A stretch of 12,081 nucleotides of DNA, taken from the NCBI GenBank assembly GCA_937858235.1, contig CALLZZ010000208.1, positions 1 through 12,081 of the forward strand. The letters run 5' to 3'. The notes under the pieces are model-generated. The model was given only the letters and a program-made list of their open reading frames with translations, had not been told where the DNA came from and did not search any database. Of the stretch, positions 1 through 6,301 are shown piece by piece. A program made the position numbers and the translations under genes. Position 1 is the first letter of the stretch. Each line of letters starts with the position of its first letter. This DNA comes from an uncultured Clostridia bacterium. GTDB lineage: Bacteria; Bacillota; Clostridia; Oscillospirales; Oscillospiraceae.

Positions 1-261
1 AGTTCACGGGGGTGTTGGTGTAGATAATCTCCGTCCGATTGCCGAAGCGGTTGGAGTTGCCGGTGCCAATCCCAACCGCGGTGGTGTTCTCCTGCACCCC
101 GTCCAGCGCCTCAACGCTGCCACTGAAGAAGTCGGCGAAATAGGACTGCTTTTTGAACACAGCCTGGAGCAGCTTCTTAAACTCCAGCTGATAGCTGCGG
201 GCGGGCAGGTCGTTGTTGTCGCTGCCGCAAACAGCTGCAGGTCAATCTTGTATTCTTTCAT
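1..261 (-). pseudogene. Phage major capsid protein, N-terminal part, frameshifted
   Basis: The product would build the phage head shell. The start at 261-259 gives MKEYKIDLQLFA, a leader typical of major capsid proteins of Firmicutes phages. After that, the sensible protein is in another frame: from about 220 down to 1 it reads DNNDLPARSYQLEFKKLL and then FKKQSYFADFFSGSVEALDG, ending in IIYTNTPVN. One base is missing near 227-228; with it restored the joint would read LFAGSDNND. A GGGGG element stands before the ATG. An upstream in-frame GTG at 297 has an AGGAGG at long spacing and is a possible alternative start. The gene runs off the left edge, so the rest is unseen. The leader's LQLFA resembles the N-terminal extension of ribosomal protein L27 that Prp removes. 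A sequencing error is possible but the neighbours are also broken. Confidence 0.75.
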
Positions 262-327
262 GGTAGTTTCCCCCAAAAGTTTTTGGCCATTCTTCACTGG
301 GTCTGATTTCCTCCTGTTTTAACGCCG

Positions 328-645
328 TCAGGGCTTCGGCACGATGTCTACAAGCACTTCCGCCACCTGCACACACCCGGGGTAAGCGCCTGCAATACCT
401 CTCATGCCAATCAAAAAGGAATCCGCCAGAAGCTTCACTCGCTCTGATGGATTCCCGTATTTGACAGTCGCCCTCCCGGACGACAGATTGCTATTTACTT
501 TTGCATCAGTCAGCGCCTCCATGGACGCCACAAAGGTCTGCACCAGCGTCGATACCCCAGCGCAGACAATGTCATGGGCGGGCGGATCGTGTCCGGCGTG
601 GCCAGTCACTGTAAATCTATCTGGGTAGATGATTATCAGAATCAC
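328..645 (-). CDS. prp: Prp-like cysteine protease, phage-encoded
   Basis: This belongs to the Prp (YsxB) family. In Staphylococcus aureus, Prp cuts an N-terminal extension from ribosomal protein L27 after an LQFFA-like motif. The sequence shows the family signature GHAGHD...HDIVCAGVS, with the catalytic histidine (residue 16) and cysteine (residue 28), 12 residues apart as in S. aureus Prp. Length is 105 residues, normal for the family. I chose the GTG at 645 because the product then begins with an ILIIIYPDR-like strand as relatives do, and an AAGGGG stands upstream; an ATG at 663 is in frame but has no good binding site. It lies 66 bases before the capsid start, whose leader carries LQLFA, so the capsid is its likely substrate. 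No frameshift or stop is seen. Host L27 could be a second substrate. Confidence 0.85.
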   Translation of the reverse strand: MILIIIYPDRFTVTGHAGHDPPAHDIVCAGVSTLVQTFVASMEALTDAKVNSNLSSGRATVKYGNPSERVKLLADSFLIGMRGIAGAYPGCVQVAEVLVDIVPKP

Positions 646-679
646 TTCGCATCGCCCCTTCATAAAATGAGTATAAGAA

Positions 680-705
680 AACCACCTTGCCGAAGCTTGG
701 TGGTT
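680..705 (-). terminator. Intrinsic terminator after the CPCC gene
   Basis: On the minus strand the arms AACCACC and GGTGGTT pair perfectly. Between them a GC-TTCG-GC mini-stem carries a UUCG tetraloop. The stem is followed by TTTTCTTATAC. It overlaps the stop codon of the CPCC gene, so transcripts of the minor head/immunity/CPCC cassette probably end here, before the Prp and capsid genes. Confidence 0.65.
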
Positions 706-898
706 ACTTTATCTGTTTTCCTGCTGCAAAGGCCTTTTTAGCCTCGTTGAGTGACATTTGGTTGGCATCGCCTTTATAATCATGGTCGTCTAATTGGTGT
801 GGGTCGTTTGCCCAACCACAAACGTCGCAAATACCATATTCGTCAACCGTAGTCCACCCGCAACATGGGCACTTAATCTTTGTTTCTTTCATGCTCAT
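704..898 (-). CDS. CPCC-type cysteine-rich small protein
   Basis: A 64-residue protein with the CPCC signature: CPCCGWTTVDEYG followed by ICDVCGWAND and a DxDYKGDANQMSLNEAKK tail. It matches the pattern of the Cys_rich_CPCC family as I recall it; the two CxxC pairs suggest a single zinc-ribbon-like metal site. The biochemical role of the family is not known to me. Such proteins often sit in prophage and toxin/immunity neighbourhoods. It starts 13 bases after the stop of the preceding small gene, with GGGG about 10 bases before the ATG, so the two are likely co-transcribed. A terminator overlaps its stop codon. It could be a second immunity protein or an unrelated passenger gene. Confidence 0.75.
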   Translation of the reverse strand: MSMKETKIKCPCCGWTTVDEYGICDVCGWANDPHQLDDHDYKGDANQMSLNEAKKAFAAGKQIK

Positions 899-911
899 CT
901 AACCAGTACCC

Positions 912-1148
912 CTAGTACCACATTACCACCTGTTCGTTTGGTAATGGCGATTCACTCGATAGTTTCAGTAAGCACCGTTTTGCATGATGGGCGTGTGCAA
1001 CACACCACTCATATCCTTTCGGGAGATCAAACTGCATCTCTTCTGTATTTATGTCAACAGATACATAACCAGCCGTTACACTATCTTCAGGGAAAATGTC
1101 ACACGAAATTACATTATTATTCTTTGCGATATTTTTTAATTTTACCAT
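912..1148 (-). CDS. Small hypothetical protein, putative immunity to MuF toxin
   Basis: A 78-residue protein beginning MVKLKNIAKNNNVISCDI and ending in PNEQVVMWY, with a central GYEWCVAHAHHAKRCLLKL segment. I have seen this layout (short beta strands, an H..HA..L helix, a final xMWY) in small Firmicutes proteins of unknown function. No signal peptide or membrane segment is visible. I prefer the ATG at 1148; an in-frame ATG at 1172 would add eight residues but has a poorer binding site. The start lies inside the 3' end of the MuF-type gene (32-base overlap), the position expected for an immunity gene that follows its toxin. The local DNA is clearly more AT-rich than the capsid-side genes, as is the toxin tail. 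The immunity role is inferred from position only. Confidence 0.7.
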   Translation of the reverse strand: MVKLKNIAKNNNVISCDIFPEDSVTAGYVSVDINTEEMQFDLPKGYEWCVAHAHHAKRCLLKLSSESPLPNEQVVMWY

Positions 1149-2071
1149 AGAATTCGTATGCTTCCTTTTCATAGCTATACTTTTTGCTCGTTAAAATATG
1201 TGCTTCATCTTGCGTATATCCTCGTGACATTAACTCTTTTTCCATAGACTCATGACGCAACAATGTCAAATCATGTGGTTTCGGTTTTCCGACAATTAAG
1301 CGCTGCCACGATTGGGCAATCATATAATCTGAGTCAAATCGCTTAATCCCACTATCCCCTAAATCATGCTCCTTCAAAAACAAATGGTTCTTAATTTCTT
1401 GGACAGCTTGTTTATCTAATCCGGTTGTCTCAGCAATTTTTGCAGCATCCGTTTTCATGCTTCACACAAGATTGTAATATCGCTCTGCGTGTTCATCCGC
1501 AGCTTTTCCATACGGATTACGTGCCCCAGTAATTGATTCCATTATACCAGTTCTAACAGCATTTGCAACTGTGTTTTTAGATTTTCCACTTGCCGCTTCT
1601 GCGCCTGCATCTCCGTGCATTTTTCGACTCTCTTCCTCCAGCCACTGGTCGAACTCGGCCCGATCCATATAAGCAGCCGTGGAGCACCGGCAGCGGGGGT
1701 ACATGGGCGGTACGTTCTCTCTCAGTTCCATCTTCCCCCACCTTGAAATGCTTGCCATTCAGCGCTGCGCAGACCTCGCAGGCGCTTCCGATGGCCAGGA
1801 AAGTATATTCCTCGTAGTCGTTCCGCTCATAGGACTGCTTCTGCGCCTCGGTCTGCACACGGCAGAGCTCTGTAATCATCAGACGCACCACGTCCGACTA
1901 AGACACATCGAACTGCTTGCGAATATCTCTGGCCAGCACACGGGGGGTTCTGCCCTAGATCATACCGATTTGCAACTGCTTTACCAGCTCCGCCTTGAGA
2001 ATGTCCTGATCCGTCAAAATTGCAGAACTCCAATCAGAAGAAGAAAAGCGCGTAACGTAAAAATTCCCCCA
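1117..2071 (-). pseudogene. MuF-type minor head protein with toxin-like C-terminal tail, broken
   Basis: Read in order on the minus strand, it gives DWSSAILTDQDIL, then RLMITELCRVQTEAQKQSY, CEVCAALNGKHF, and YPRCRCSTAAYMD, the hallmarks of Mu gpF/SPP1 gp7-like head morphogenesis proteins. These act at the portal during head assembly. A tail of about 140 residues follows, with SWQRL, KPHDLTLLRHE and KYSYEKEAYEFYGKI; it resembles toxin tails of MuF polymorphic toxins, but I cannot name its activity. Damage: TAG at 1955-1957 and at 1898-1900, both where CAG (Gln) is expected; a one-base surplus in a C5 run at 1735-1739; TGA at 1462-1464 where CGA is likely. The first frame also meets a TAG at 2072-2074, so the true 5' part is lost or lies beyond a break. 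All coding pieces otherwise align end to end. Confidence 0.8.
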
Positions 2072-2088
2072 CTACAAAAGCGTAGTGG
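2069..2088. repeat. Perfect 7-bp hairpin between the divergent phage relics
   Basis: CCACTAC and GTAGTGG flank a 6-base loop (AAAAGC). On the minus strand the stem is followed by GGGAATTTTT, which is weakly terminator-like. It lies between the recombinase start and the end of recognisable MuF sequence, and may be a terminator left from a lost gene or a structure in the recombinase leader. Confidence 0.35.
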
Positions 2089-2137
2089 CGGAGTCAATGC
2101 CTACTTTTGGCGGTGGCAATATTGCAAGAGGCGATAA

Positions 2138-3075
2138 GTGCCCAGCCGACCATTGCAGTAATATATGCTAGGTATTCCAGCAGCGGCCAGTGCGAAGAGA
2201 GCATCGAGGGACAGCTACGCGAATGTCGCGAGTATGCGCCAAACGCAGCCTCACTGTCATTGGGGAGTACACCGATAAAGCGCTCACAGGGCGGACAGAC
2301 AAACGACCGGACTTCCAGCTTATGCTGCGTGACAGCGCCTTGGAACTGAAGACGCTGGGGCAAGCCGTCCTCGGGCTGAGAAAAGGGCCGGACAGCCGTT
2401 TTGAGATTGACCCGGCCACCACACCGGTGGTGCACCGCATCTTCGAAAAGTATGCATCCGGAGAACGTGCAAAAGACATCTACCGCCGCCTAAATGATGA
2501 GAGGTCCATACCCATTCACGGCGGTCAGTTCAACAAGAGCAGCGTTCGCAGAATCATCCAGAACGAGAAGTATGTTGATGTCTATGAATTCCGCGACATC
2601 CGCGTAGAGGACGGCGGCAACGGGAAAAGCGGCAAAGTGTATTTCTATTACACACCTGCAATGAACACCGTGCGCATAAGTGCAAGCAATCCAGGGTTCC
2701 GAAAGATCAGATCGAGAATTTAGTCATTGACGAACTGGTTGCCCTCATCAGCTCGGACGACTTTGTGAACGAAGTTGCCGACCGATGCATGAAGTACCAA
2801 GAGCGTGAGAAAGACCATGGTGCACTAAACGCCTTGGAAACTCGTCAGAAGGAAAATGCGAAAGCAACACAGAATATGCCCTCAGCCATCGAGACCGGAA
2901 TTACCACCGAAAGCACCAAGTCCAGGTTGGTTGAGCTGGAGACTGAGCGTACCAGACTGAAAACCGGAATCGCCCAGCAGCTAATTGAGGAGCTGTCGCT
3001 GGATCTGGTAGAAGGCGCAATCAGCGCAGGGTCTTCGTGTTCTGGTTTTGCACCACCAAGTGCACCAAACAATAG
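2138..3075 (+). pseudogene. Large serine recombinase, frameshifted and internally deleted
   Basis: An intact enzyme would integrate or excise the element. The catalytic N-terminus is recognisable (TIAVIYARYSSSGQCEESI), with the active-site serine in the YARYSS motif. The frame then shifts near 2236-2239 (GCGC doublet) to AKRSLTVIGEYTDKALTGRT. After LMLRDSA (about 2338) the reading jumps straight to LELKTLGQAVLGL, so roughly 80-100 residues are missing, including the rest of the resolvase fold. After RDIRVEDGG (about 2623) most of the zinc-ribbon region is missing. A second shift at 2650-2655 (ACAC doublet) leads to DQIENLVIDELVALIS and a coiled-coil segment. A last shift would place the stop at the TAG of 3073-3075, just before a terminator. 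The 5' end is also off-frame: a GTG at 2138 behind GAGG does not match the YARYSS frame. Clearly dead. Confidence 0.9.
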
Positions 3076-3076
3076 A

Positions 3077-3118
3077 ATCCGAACCTTTCACATGAAAGGT
3101 TCGGATTTTTCGTTTTTT
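3077..3118 (+). terminator. Strong intrinsic terminator of the recombinase
   Basis: ATCCGAACCTTTCA at 3077-3090 is perfectly repeated in reverse at 3093-3106 with only two bases between (an effective loop is a little larger). TTTTTCGTTTTTT follows on the plus strand. It also lies 26 bases after the stop of the ABC operon coming from the other side, and may stop that transcript less efficiently, since no T-run follows on the minus strand. Confidence 0.9.
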
Positions 3119-3143
3119 ACGTTATCCGGCAAACTCCCCCGCC

Positions 3144-3959
3144 TCACTCCAATGCCTGCTCATCTGAGAACAGGGCATCTGCAAAATGTCTTGCCAGGTG
3201 CTCCCTTTTTGCGGGGTGGTTGATGGGAAGGGATTCAAACAGACGCCGCGTGTCCCGTCCGGAATAGGCAAAGCCATCCTTCTTTTGCAGCTCTTCTGTA
3301 ATCTCGCCCCTGTGCATCACCAGAATCCGGTCACTGATGCGCTTCACTGCATGGATGTCATGGGAAATGAACAGTATCGCCAGCTCGTGCTCTTGATTGA
3401 TCTCTTTCAGCATCCGCAACAGGTAGTATTGCGTAATCACATCTAAGCTGGAGGTAATCTCGTCACAAATCAACAGCGTTGGCTTCACCAGAAGGGCTCT
3501 TCCAATGTTGATACGTTGACGCTCTCCTCCACTGAGCGCCAAGGGGTGCTTTTTGAGCACCTCTTCCCCCAAGCGCAATCGTATCAGCATCGCCTTTATT
3601 GCGGCTCTACACTGCGTTTTACAGCACCGTGTGTTGTACTTCATCGTCTCCATCAGGGTTTGCTCAATGGTCATCGTAGGATCGAAGGCCGATAGATTGT
3701 CCTGTAGAATCAGTTGGCTGGCACGATGAAACTGTTTTCGCGCTTTTTTCCCAACCTCCATCGTATTCTGTTCATTGAACAGTACGCGCCCAGAAGTGGG
3801 GCGTTCATAGCAGCACAGCAGACGAGCCAGGGTGCTTTTTCCACAGCCGCTCTCTCCTACCAGTCCCAGAATTTCTCCTTCCTGGATCTCTAGATTGATC
3901 TGATGCAGTACCTCCTCCTGCCGGTAAACCTTTCCCAGTTGTTCCGCCCTCAGCATCAT
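3144..3959 (-). CDS. ABC importer ATPase, NikE/OppF type
   Basis: One of two cytoplasmic ATPases that drive the importer encoded upstream. Of 271 residues: Walker A GESGCGKS at 35-42, Q-loop glutamine 86 in LILQDNLSAFDP, signature LSGGE at 142-146, Walker B LLICDE at 162-167 followed by ITSSLD, and the switch histidine 200 in FISHD. The tail beyond 225 is the usual short extension of the nickel/peptide subfamily. The text DEITSSLD instead of DEPxSALD is seen in nickel-type members. The start overlaps the stop of the preceding ATPase by four bases (ATGA), which implies translational coupling; a second ATG follows at once. It is the last gene of the operon. Substrate cannot be read from the ATPase. 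Confidence 0.95.
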   Translation of the reverse strand: MMLRAEQLGKVYRQEEVLHQINLEIQEGEILGLVGESGCGKSTLARLLCCYERPTSGRVLFNEQNTMEVGKKARKQFHRASQLILQDNLSAFDPTMTIEQTLMETMKYNTRCCKTQCRAAIKAMLIRLRLGEEVLKKHPLALSGGERQRINIGRALLVKPTLLICDEITSSLDVITQYYLLRMLKEINQEHELAILFISHDIHAVKRISDRILVMHRGEITEELQKKDGFAYSGRDTRRLFESLPINHPAKREHLARHFADALFSDEQALE

Positions 3960-4702
3960 AGTCTCTCCTCCTGAAAACTGGCCCTCAGCAACGCCTTGGT
4001 ATACGCTTCCCGGGGATGATCAAACACCCGAAACACATCACCGGATTCTACCAATACGCCGTGATGCAGAACGATCACCTCATCCGCCAGCTCCGTCACC
4101 ACACCAAAGTCATGTGTCACCGCCAAAATCGCAATCCCTAACTCATGGTTGATGGCACGGAACTCCCGCATAATCTCTTTCTGTATGCTGACATCCAAGG
4201 CAGTCGTGGGTTCATCGGCAATGATCAGGGAGGGCGCCACATAGACTCCACAGGCAATCATCAGGCGCTGCAACATTCCGCCTGACAGCTCAAAGGGGTA
4301 TTTTCGCAACACAACAGTTGGATCTGCCAAGTGCAACCGCGTCATCACCGCTGCAATTCCAGCGTCAAACTCCCTCCTGCTCACCTGACGATACCCCTTT
4401 GCCATCTGGTACAGCTGCTTCCCCACCCGAATAGCGGGATGAAACGAGTTGATGGGGTCTTGATAGATTGAAAAAATATCCTTACCACGGAATGTGATCT
4501 GGCTCTCCGGTGCAAGAACTGCCCCTTCTGGCAGTATGCCCAATGCAGCTGCCATGGTAAGGCTTTTTCCGCTTCCACTCTCTCCCACCAGACAGGTAAT
4601 TTTCCGATCCGGGACAGAAAAGGTAACGTCATGGAGCATCTCCTTCGCCCCGATGGACAAGGACAGGTGCTGCACTTCCAATACTTTTTCTTCTGTTTTC
4701 AT
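3956..4702 (-). CDS. ABC importer ATPase, NikD/OppD type, with short gap before the Q-loop
   Basis: The partner ATPase, 248 residues. Walker A GESGSGKS at 40-47, Q-loop glutamine 81 in SIYQDPINSFHP, signature LSGGM at 139-143 in PFELSGGMLQRLMIA, Walker B LIIADE at 159-164, D-loop ALD, switch histidine 197 in AVTHD. The runs around Walker A (TMAAALGILPEG) and the signature are closer to NikD than to OppD. Between the strand ITFRGKDI and SIYQDP the family usually has about 20 more residues, often with a second RGKDI-like motif; here they are missing in frame. This could be a natural short form or a deletion between two repeats. It overlaps the methyltransferase stop by four bases (ATGA) and the next ATPase likewise. 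Confidence 0.93.
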   Translation of the reverse strand: MKTEEKVLEVQHLSLSIGAKEMLHDVTFSVPDRKITCLVGESGSGKSLTMAAALGILPEGAVLAPESQITFRGKDIFSIYQDPINSFHPAIRVGKQLYQMAKGYRQVSRREFDAGIAAVMTRLHLADPTVVLRKYPFELSGGMLQRLMIACGVYVAPSLIIADEPTTALDVSIQKEIMREFRAINHELGIAILAVTHDFGVVTELADEVIVLHHGVLVESGDVFRVFDHPREAYTKALLRASFQEERL

Positions 4703-5478
4703 TCTGATACCATTTCCTTGATTCCAACTACCGCAATCCGTTTATGAGGGTTCAGAAAACGATAGCCCAACGGCATTGCCTTTTTTTCCGCCTGATCCAC
4801 GTCCTTTAAGGGATGAACCGTGACGGAAAAACCGGCCTCAGCTACCATTGCAGACAAACGTTTGGCGTTTTTGCTCTTCAGCATCGGGAGAGACTCTTTT
4901 AACGCTTCGTCGTAGTCTCCCTGGTGGGAAAAGGCATTGCGTTTCTCCTGCAAGCTTAACAGACACTTCCCAAAGAACACACTGATTCGATCAGGCAACC
5001 GGTTATAGTGCCAGTTTCCCTCCAGAATGATTAACTTCCCACCTGGCTTCAACACCCGTTTCCACTCCTGAATGGCCTGCTCCGGATGAGGCAGGGTCCA
5101 AACCAGATGCCGGTTGATCACCACATCATAGCGGTTATCTTCCTCCCCGGTCTCTTCTGCGTCACCGATGGCAAAGGAGACGTTACCATATCCGCTTCGC
5201 GCCGCCTTTTCCCGGGCCACAGAAAGCATTTTTTCAGACAGATCCAGTCCCTTGCACTGATGCCCCTGCTCCGCCAGCAACAAGCTGACAAACCCGGTTC
5301 CGGCGCCTACGTCCAGCACAGCGCAAGGCTTTTCCGGAATCAGCCGATCCAACAGACGCAGCCATTCCCTCTTCTCTCCCGCACTTTTCAAACCGTGGGC
5401 ATAGCAGTTGTCATAGTTCTCATAAGCGCGGTTCCAATTGTTCGCAATATCCGTTTTAATGGTTCGATCATCCAGCAT
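4699..5478 (-). CDS. Class I SAM-dependent methyltransferase inside the ABC operon
   Basis: A 259-residue Rossmann-fold methyltransferase of the UbiE/Methyltransf_11 kind. Motif I VLDVGAGTGF is at 54-63, the acidic end of strand 2 is D79, GDAEET is at 105-110, and NRHLVWTLPHPEQ is followed by EWKRVLKPGGKLIIL, the usual motif II/III region. A C-terminal part of about 100 residues is less typical and may hold the substrate site. It starts 10 bases after the permease stop with AAGGAG just before the ATG, and ends in an ATGA overlap with the ATPase gene, so it is made together with the importer. The acceptor is unknown: an imported peptide, an opine/metallophore-like ligand, or an intermediate of its use are all possible. 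There is no signal peptide, so it acts in the cytoplasm. Confidence 0.92.
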   Translation of the reverse strand: MLDDRTIKTDIANNWNRAYENYDNCYAHGLKSAGEKREWLRLLDRLIPEKPCAVLDVGAGTGFVSLLLAEQGHQCKGLDLSEKMLSVAREKAARSGYGNVSFAIGDAEETGEEDNRYDVVINRHLVWTLPHPEQAIQEWKRVLKPGGKLIILEGNWHYNRLPDRISVFFGKCLLSLQEKRNAFSHQGDYDEALKESLPMLKSKNAKRLSAMVAEAGFSVTVHPLKDVDQAEKKAMPLGYRFLNPHKRIAVVGIKEMVSE

Positions 5479-5488
5479 AGTGACTCCT

Positions 5489-6301
5489 TCACGATACGTA
5501 CTTATTTTTGATATACTCTCCGGAAAAATTAACGCACAGGGAACTTACAATAATCAAAATCCCCGGGAACAACACCACCCACCACCGTCCGGTGAGAATG
5601 TAATTCTGTGCATTGCTGATCATATTTCCCCAAGACGGGATATTGACGGGAATCCCCACTCCCAGATAGCTCAGCGCTGTTTCGGTTACAATGCCACTGG
5701 CAAAGGTAAAGGTAGCGATAATGATGATGCTGGATAGGCTGTTGCGCACCATGTGCCGGAAGATGATCACCCGCCGCGGAAGGTTCAGTCCATGTGCCAG
5801 TATAATAAAGCTGGTCTCTTTCAGCTCCATGAACCGTCCCCGCATCACCCGAGCCATCGTCATCCAATTAGTCAGGCTCATCATCACGATCAGCCCCAGC
5901 ACCTTGTTGGGAAAGAGCATCTGAAAGGCCAATACGATGATGGTGGTGGGAATGCTGCAAACCACATCCACAAAGCGCATCATCACATTGTCGATCTTGC
6001 CGCCTACATAGCCGCTGACGCCACCGTAAACTAAACCAATCATGAGTCCGGCGGCTGTTGTAACCGTTGCTACCGCCAAGGATACCACGCCACCATAGAG
6101 CACACGGGAAAACACGTCCCGACCAATGCTGTCGGTTCCGAACCAGTGGTGCAAATTCGGTCCTTGCAACACCTGTGCAAGATCCACCTCAGTGGGGCTG
6201 TACTGAACAAACAGTGGGGAAAGCAAACAAAGTGTCATGATGGCAATCAGCAGAATCACCCAAAGCTTATTATTCCAGCGACCTTTTTCCGTCCGCTTCA
6301 T
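5489..6301 (-). CDS. ABC importer permease, NikC/DppC type
   Basis: One of the two membrane subunits that form the channel. Of 270 residues, it has a first membrane helix at about 13-33, the conserved HHWFGTDSIGRDVFSRVLYG block at 51-70, further helices near 75-97, 120-146 and 185-210, and a last helix near 245-262. The cytoplasmic coupling loop AHGLNLPRRVIIFRHMVRN at 169-187 matches the EAA loop of this family (A-G-x(n)-LP/PR-IIxRH). It starts on a 4-base ATGA overlap with the stop of the NikB-type gene and is followed 10 bases later by the methyltransferase. Length and motifs are normal. Peptide and nickel subfamilies are hard to tell apart at this level. Confidence 0.95.
   Translation of the reverse strand: MKRTEKGRWNNKLWVILLIAIMTLCLLSPLFVQYSPTEVDLAQVLQGPNLHHWFGTDSIGRDVFSRVLYGGVVSLAVATVTTAAGLMIGLVYGGVSGYVGGKIDNVMMRFVDVVCSIPTTIIVLAFQMLFPNKVLGLIVMMSLTNWMTMARVMRGRFMELKETSFIILAHGLNLPRRVIIFRHMVRNSLSSIIIIATFTFASGIVTETALSYLGVGIPVNIPSWGNMISNAQNYILTGRWWVVLFPGILIIVSSLCVNFSGEYIKNKYVS

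Larger units (their letters stand above)
1..3118. mobile_element. Decayed prophage / integrative element remnant
   Basis: The block contains a large serine recombinase relic on the plus strand and phage head genes on the minus strand: a MuF-type minor head protein, a Prp-like protease and a major capsid N-terminus. The recombinase, the minor head gene and the capsid gene all carry frameshifts; the first two also carry internal deletions or stop codons. The small genes between them are open. The right limit is placed at the recombinase terminator, because a chromosomal-looking ABC operon follows at once. The left limit lies outside the window. No attachment-site repeat or tRNA gene was recognised. 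Confidence 0.85.

Noticed and set aside
262..297. GTG start at 297 adding twelve residues to the capsid leader.
   Set aside because: AGGAGG is 11 bases away, a long spacing, and the usual leader of such capsids starts close to the LQLFA motif; kept only as an alternative.
1735..1739. Programmed frameshift in the G-rich run of the MuF gene.
   Set aside because: The run has no slippery heptamer with a following pseudoknot that I can see, head morphogenesis genes of this type are not known to need one, and other breaks lie in the same gene.
1898..1957. TAG codons at two glutamine positions, suggesting amber-to-Gln recoding as in some gut phages.
   Set aside because: The same gene also has a TGA at a likely arginine codon and an indel, and the neighbouring phage genes are frameshifted, so ordinary decay explains it. 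No suppressor tRNA is seen.
5086..5511. Plus-strand open frame of 141 codons opposite the methyltransferase.
   Set aside because: It is antisense to a gene with clear motifs, has no binding site and no recognisable protein features. The other plus-strand frames over 3186-8700 were set aside for the same reason.
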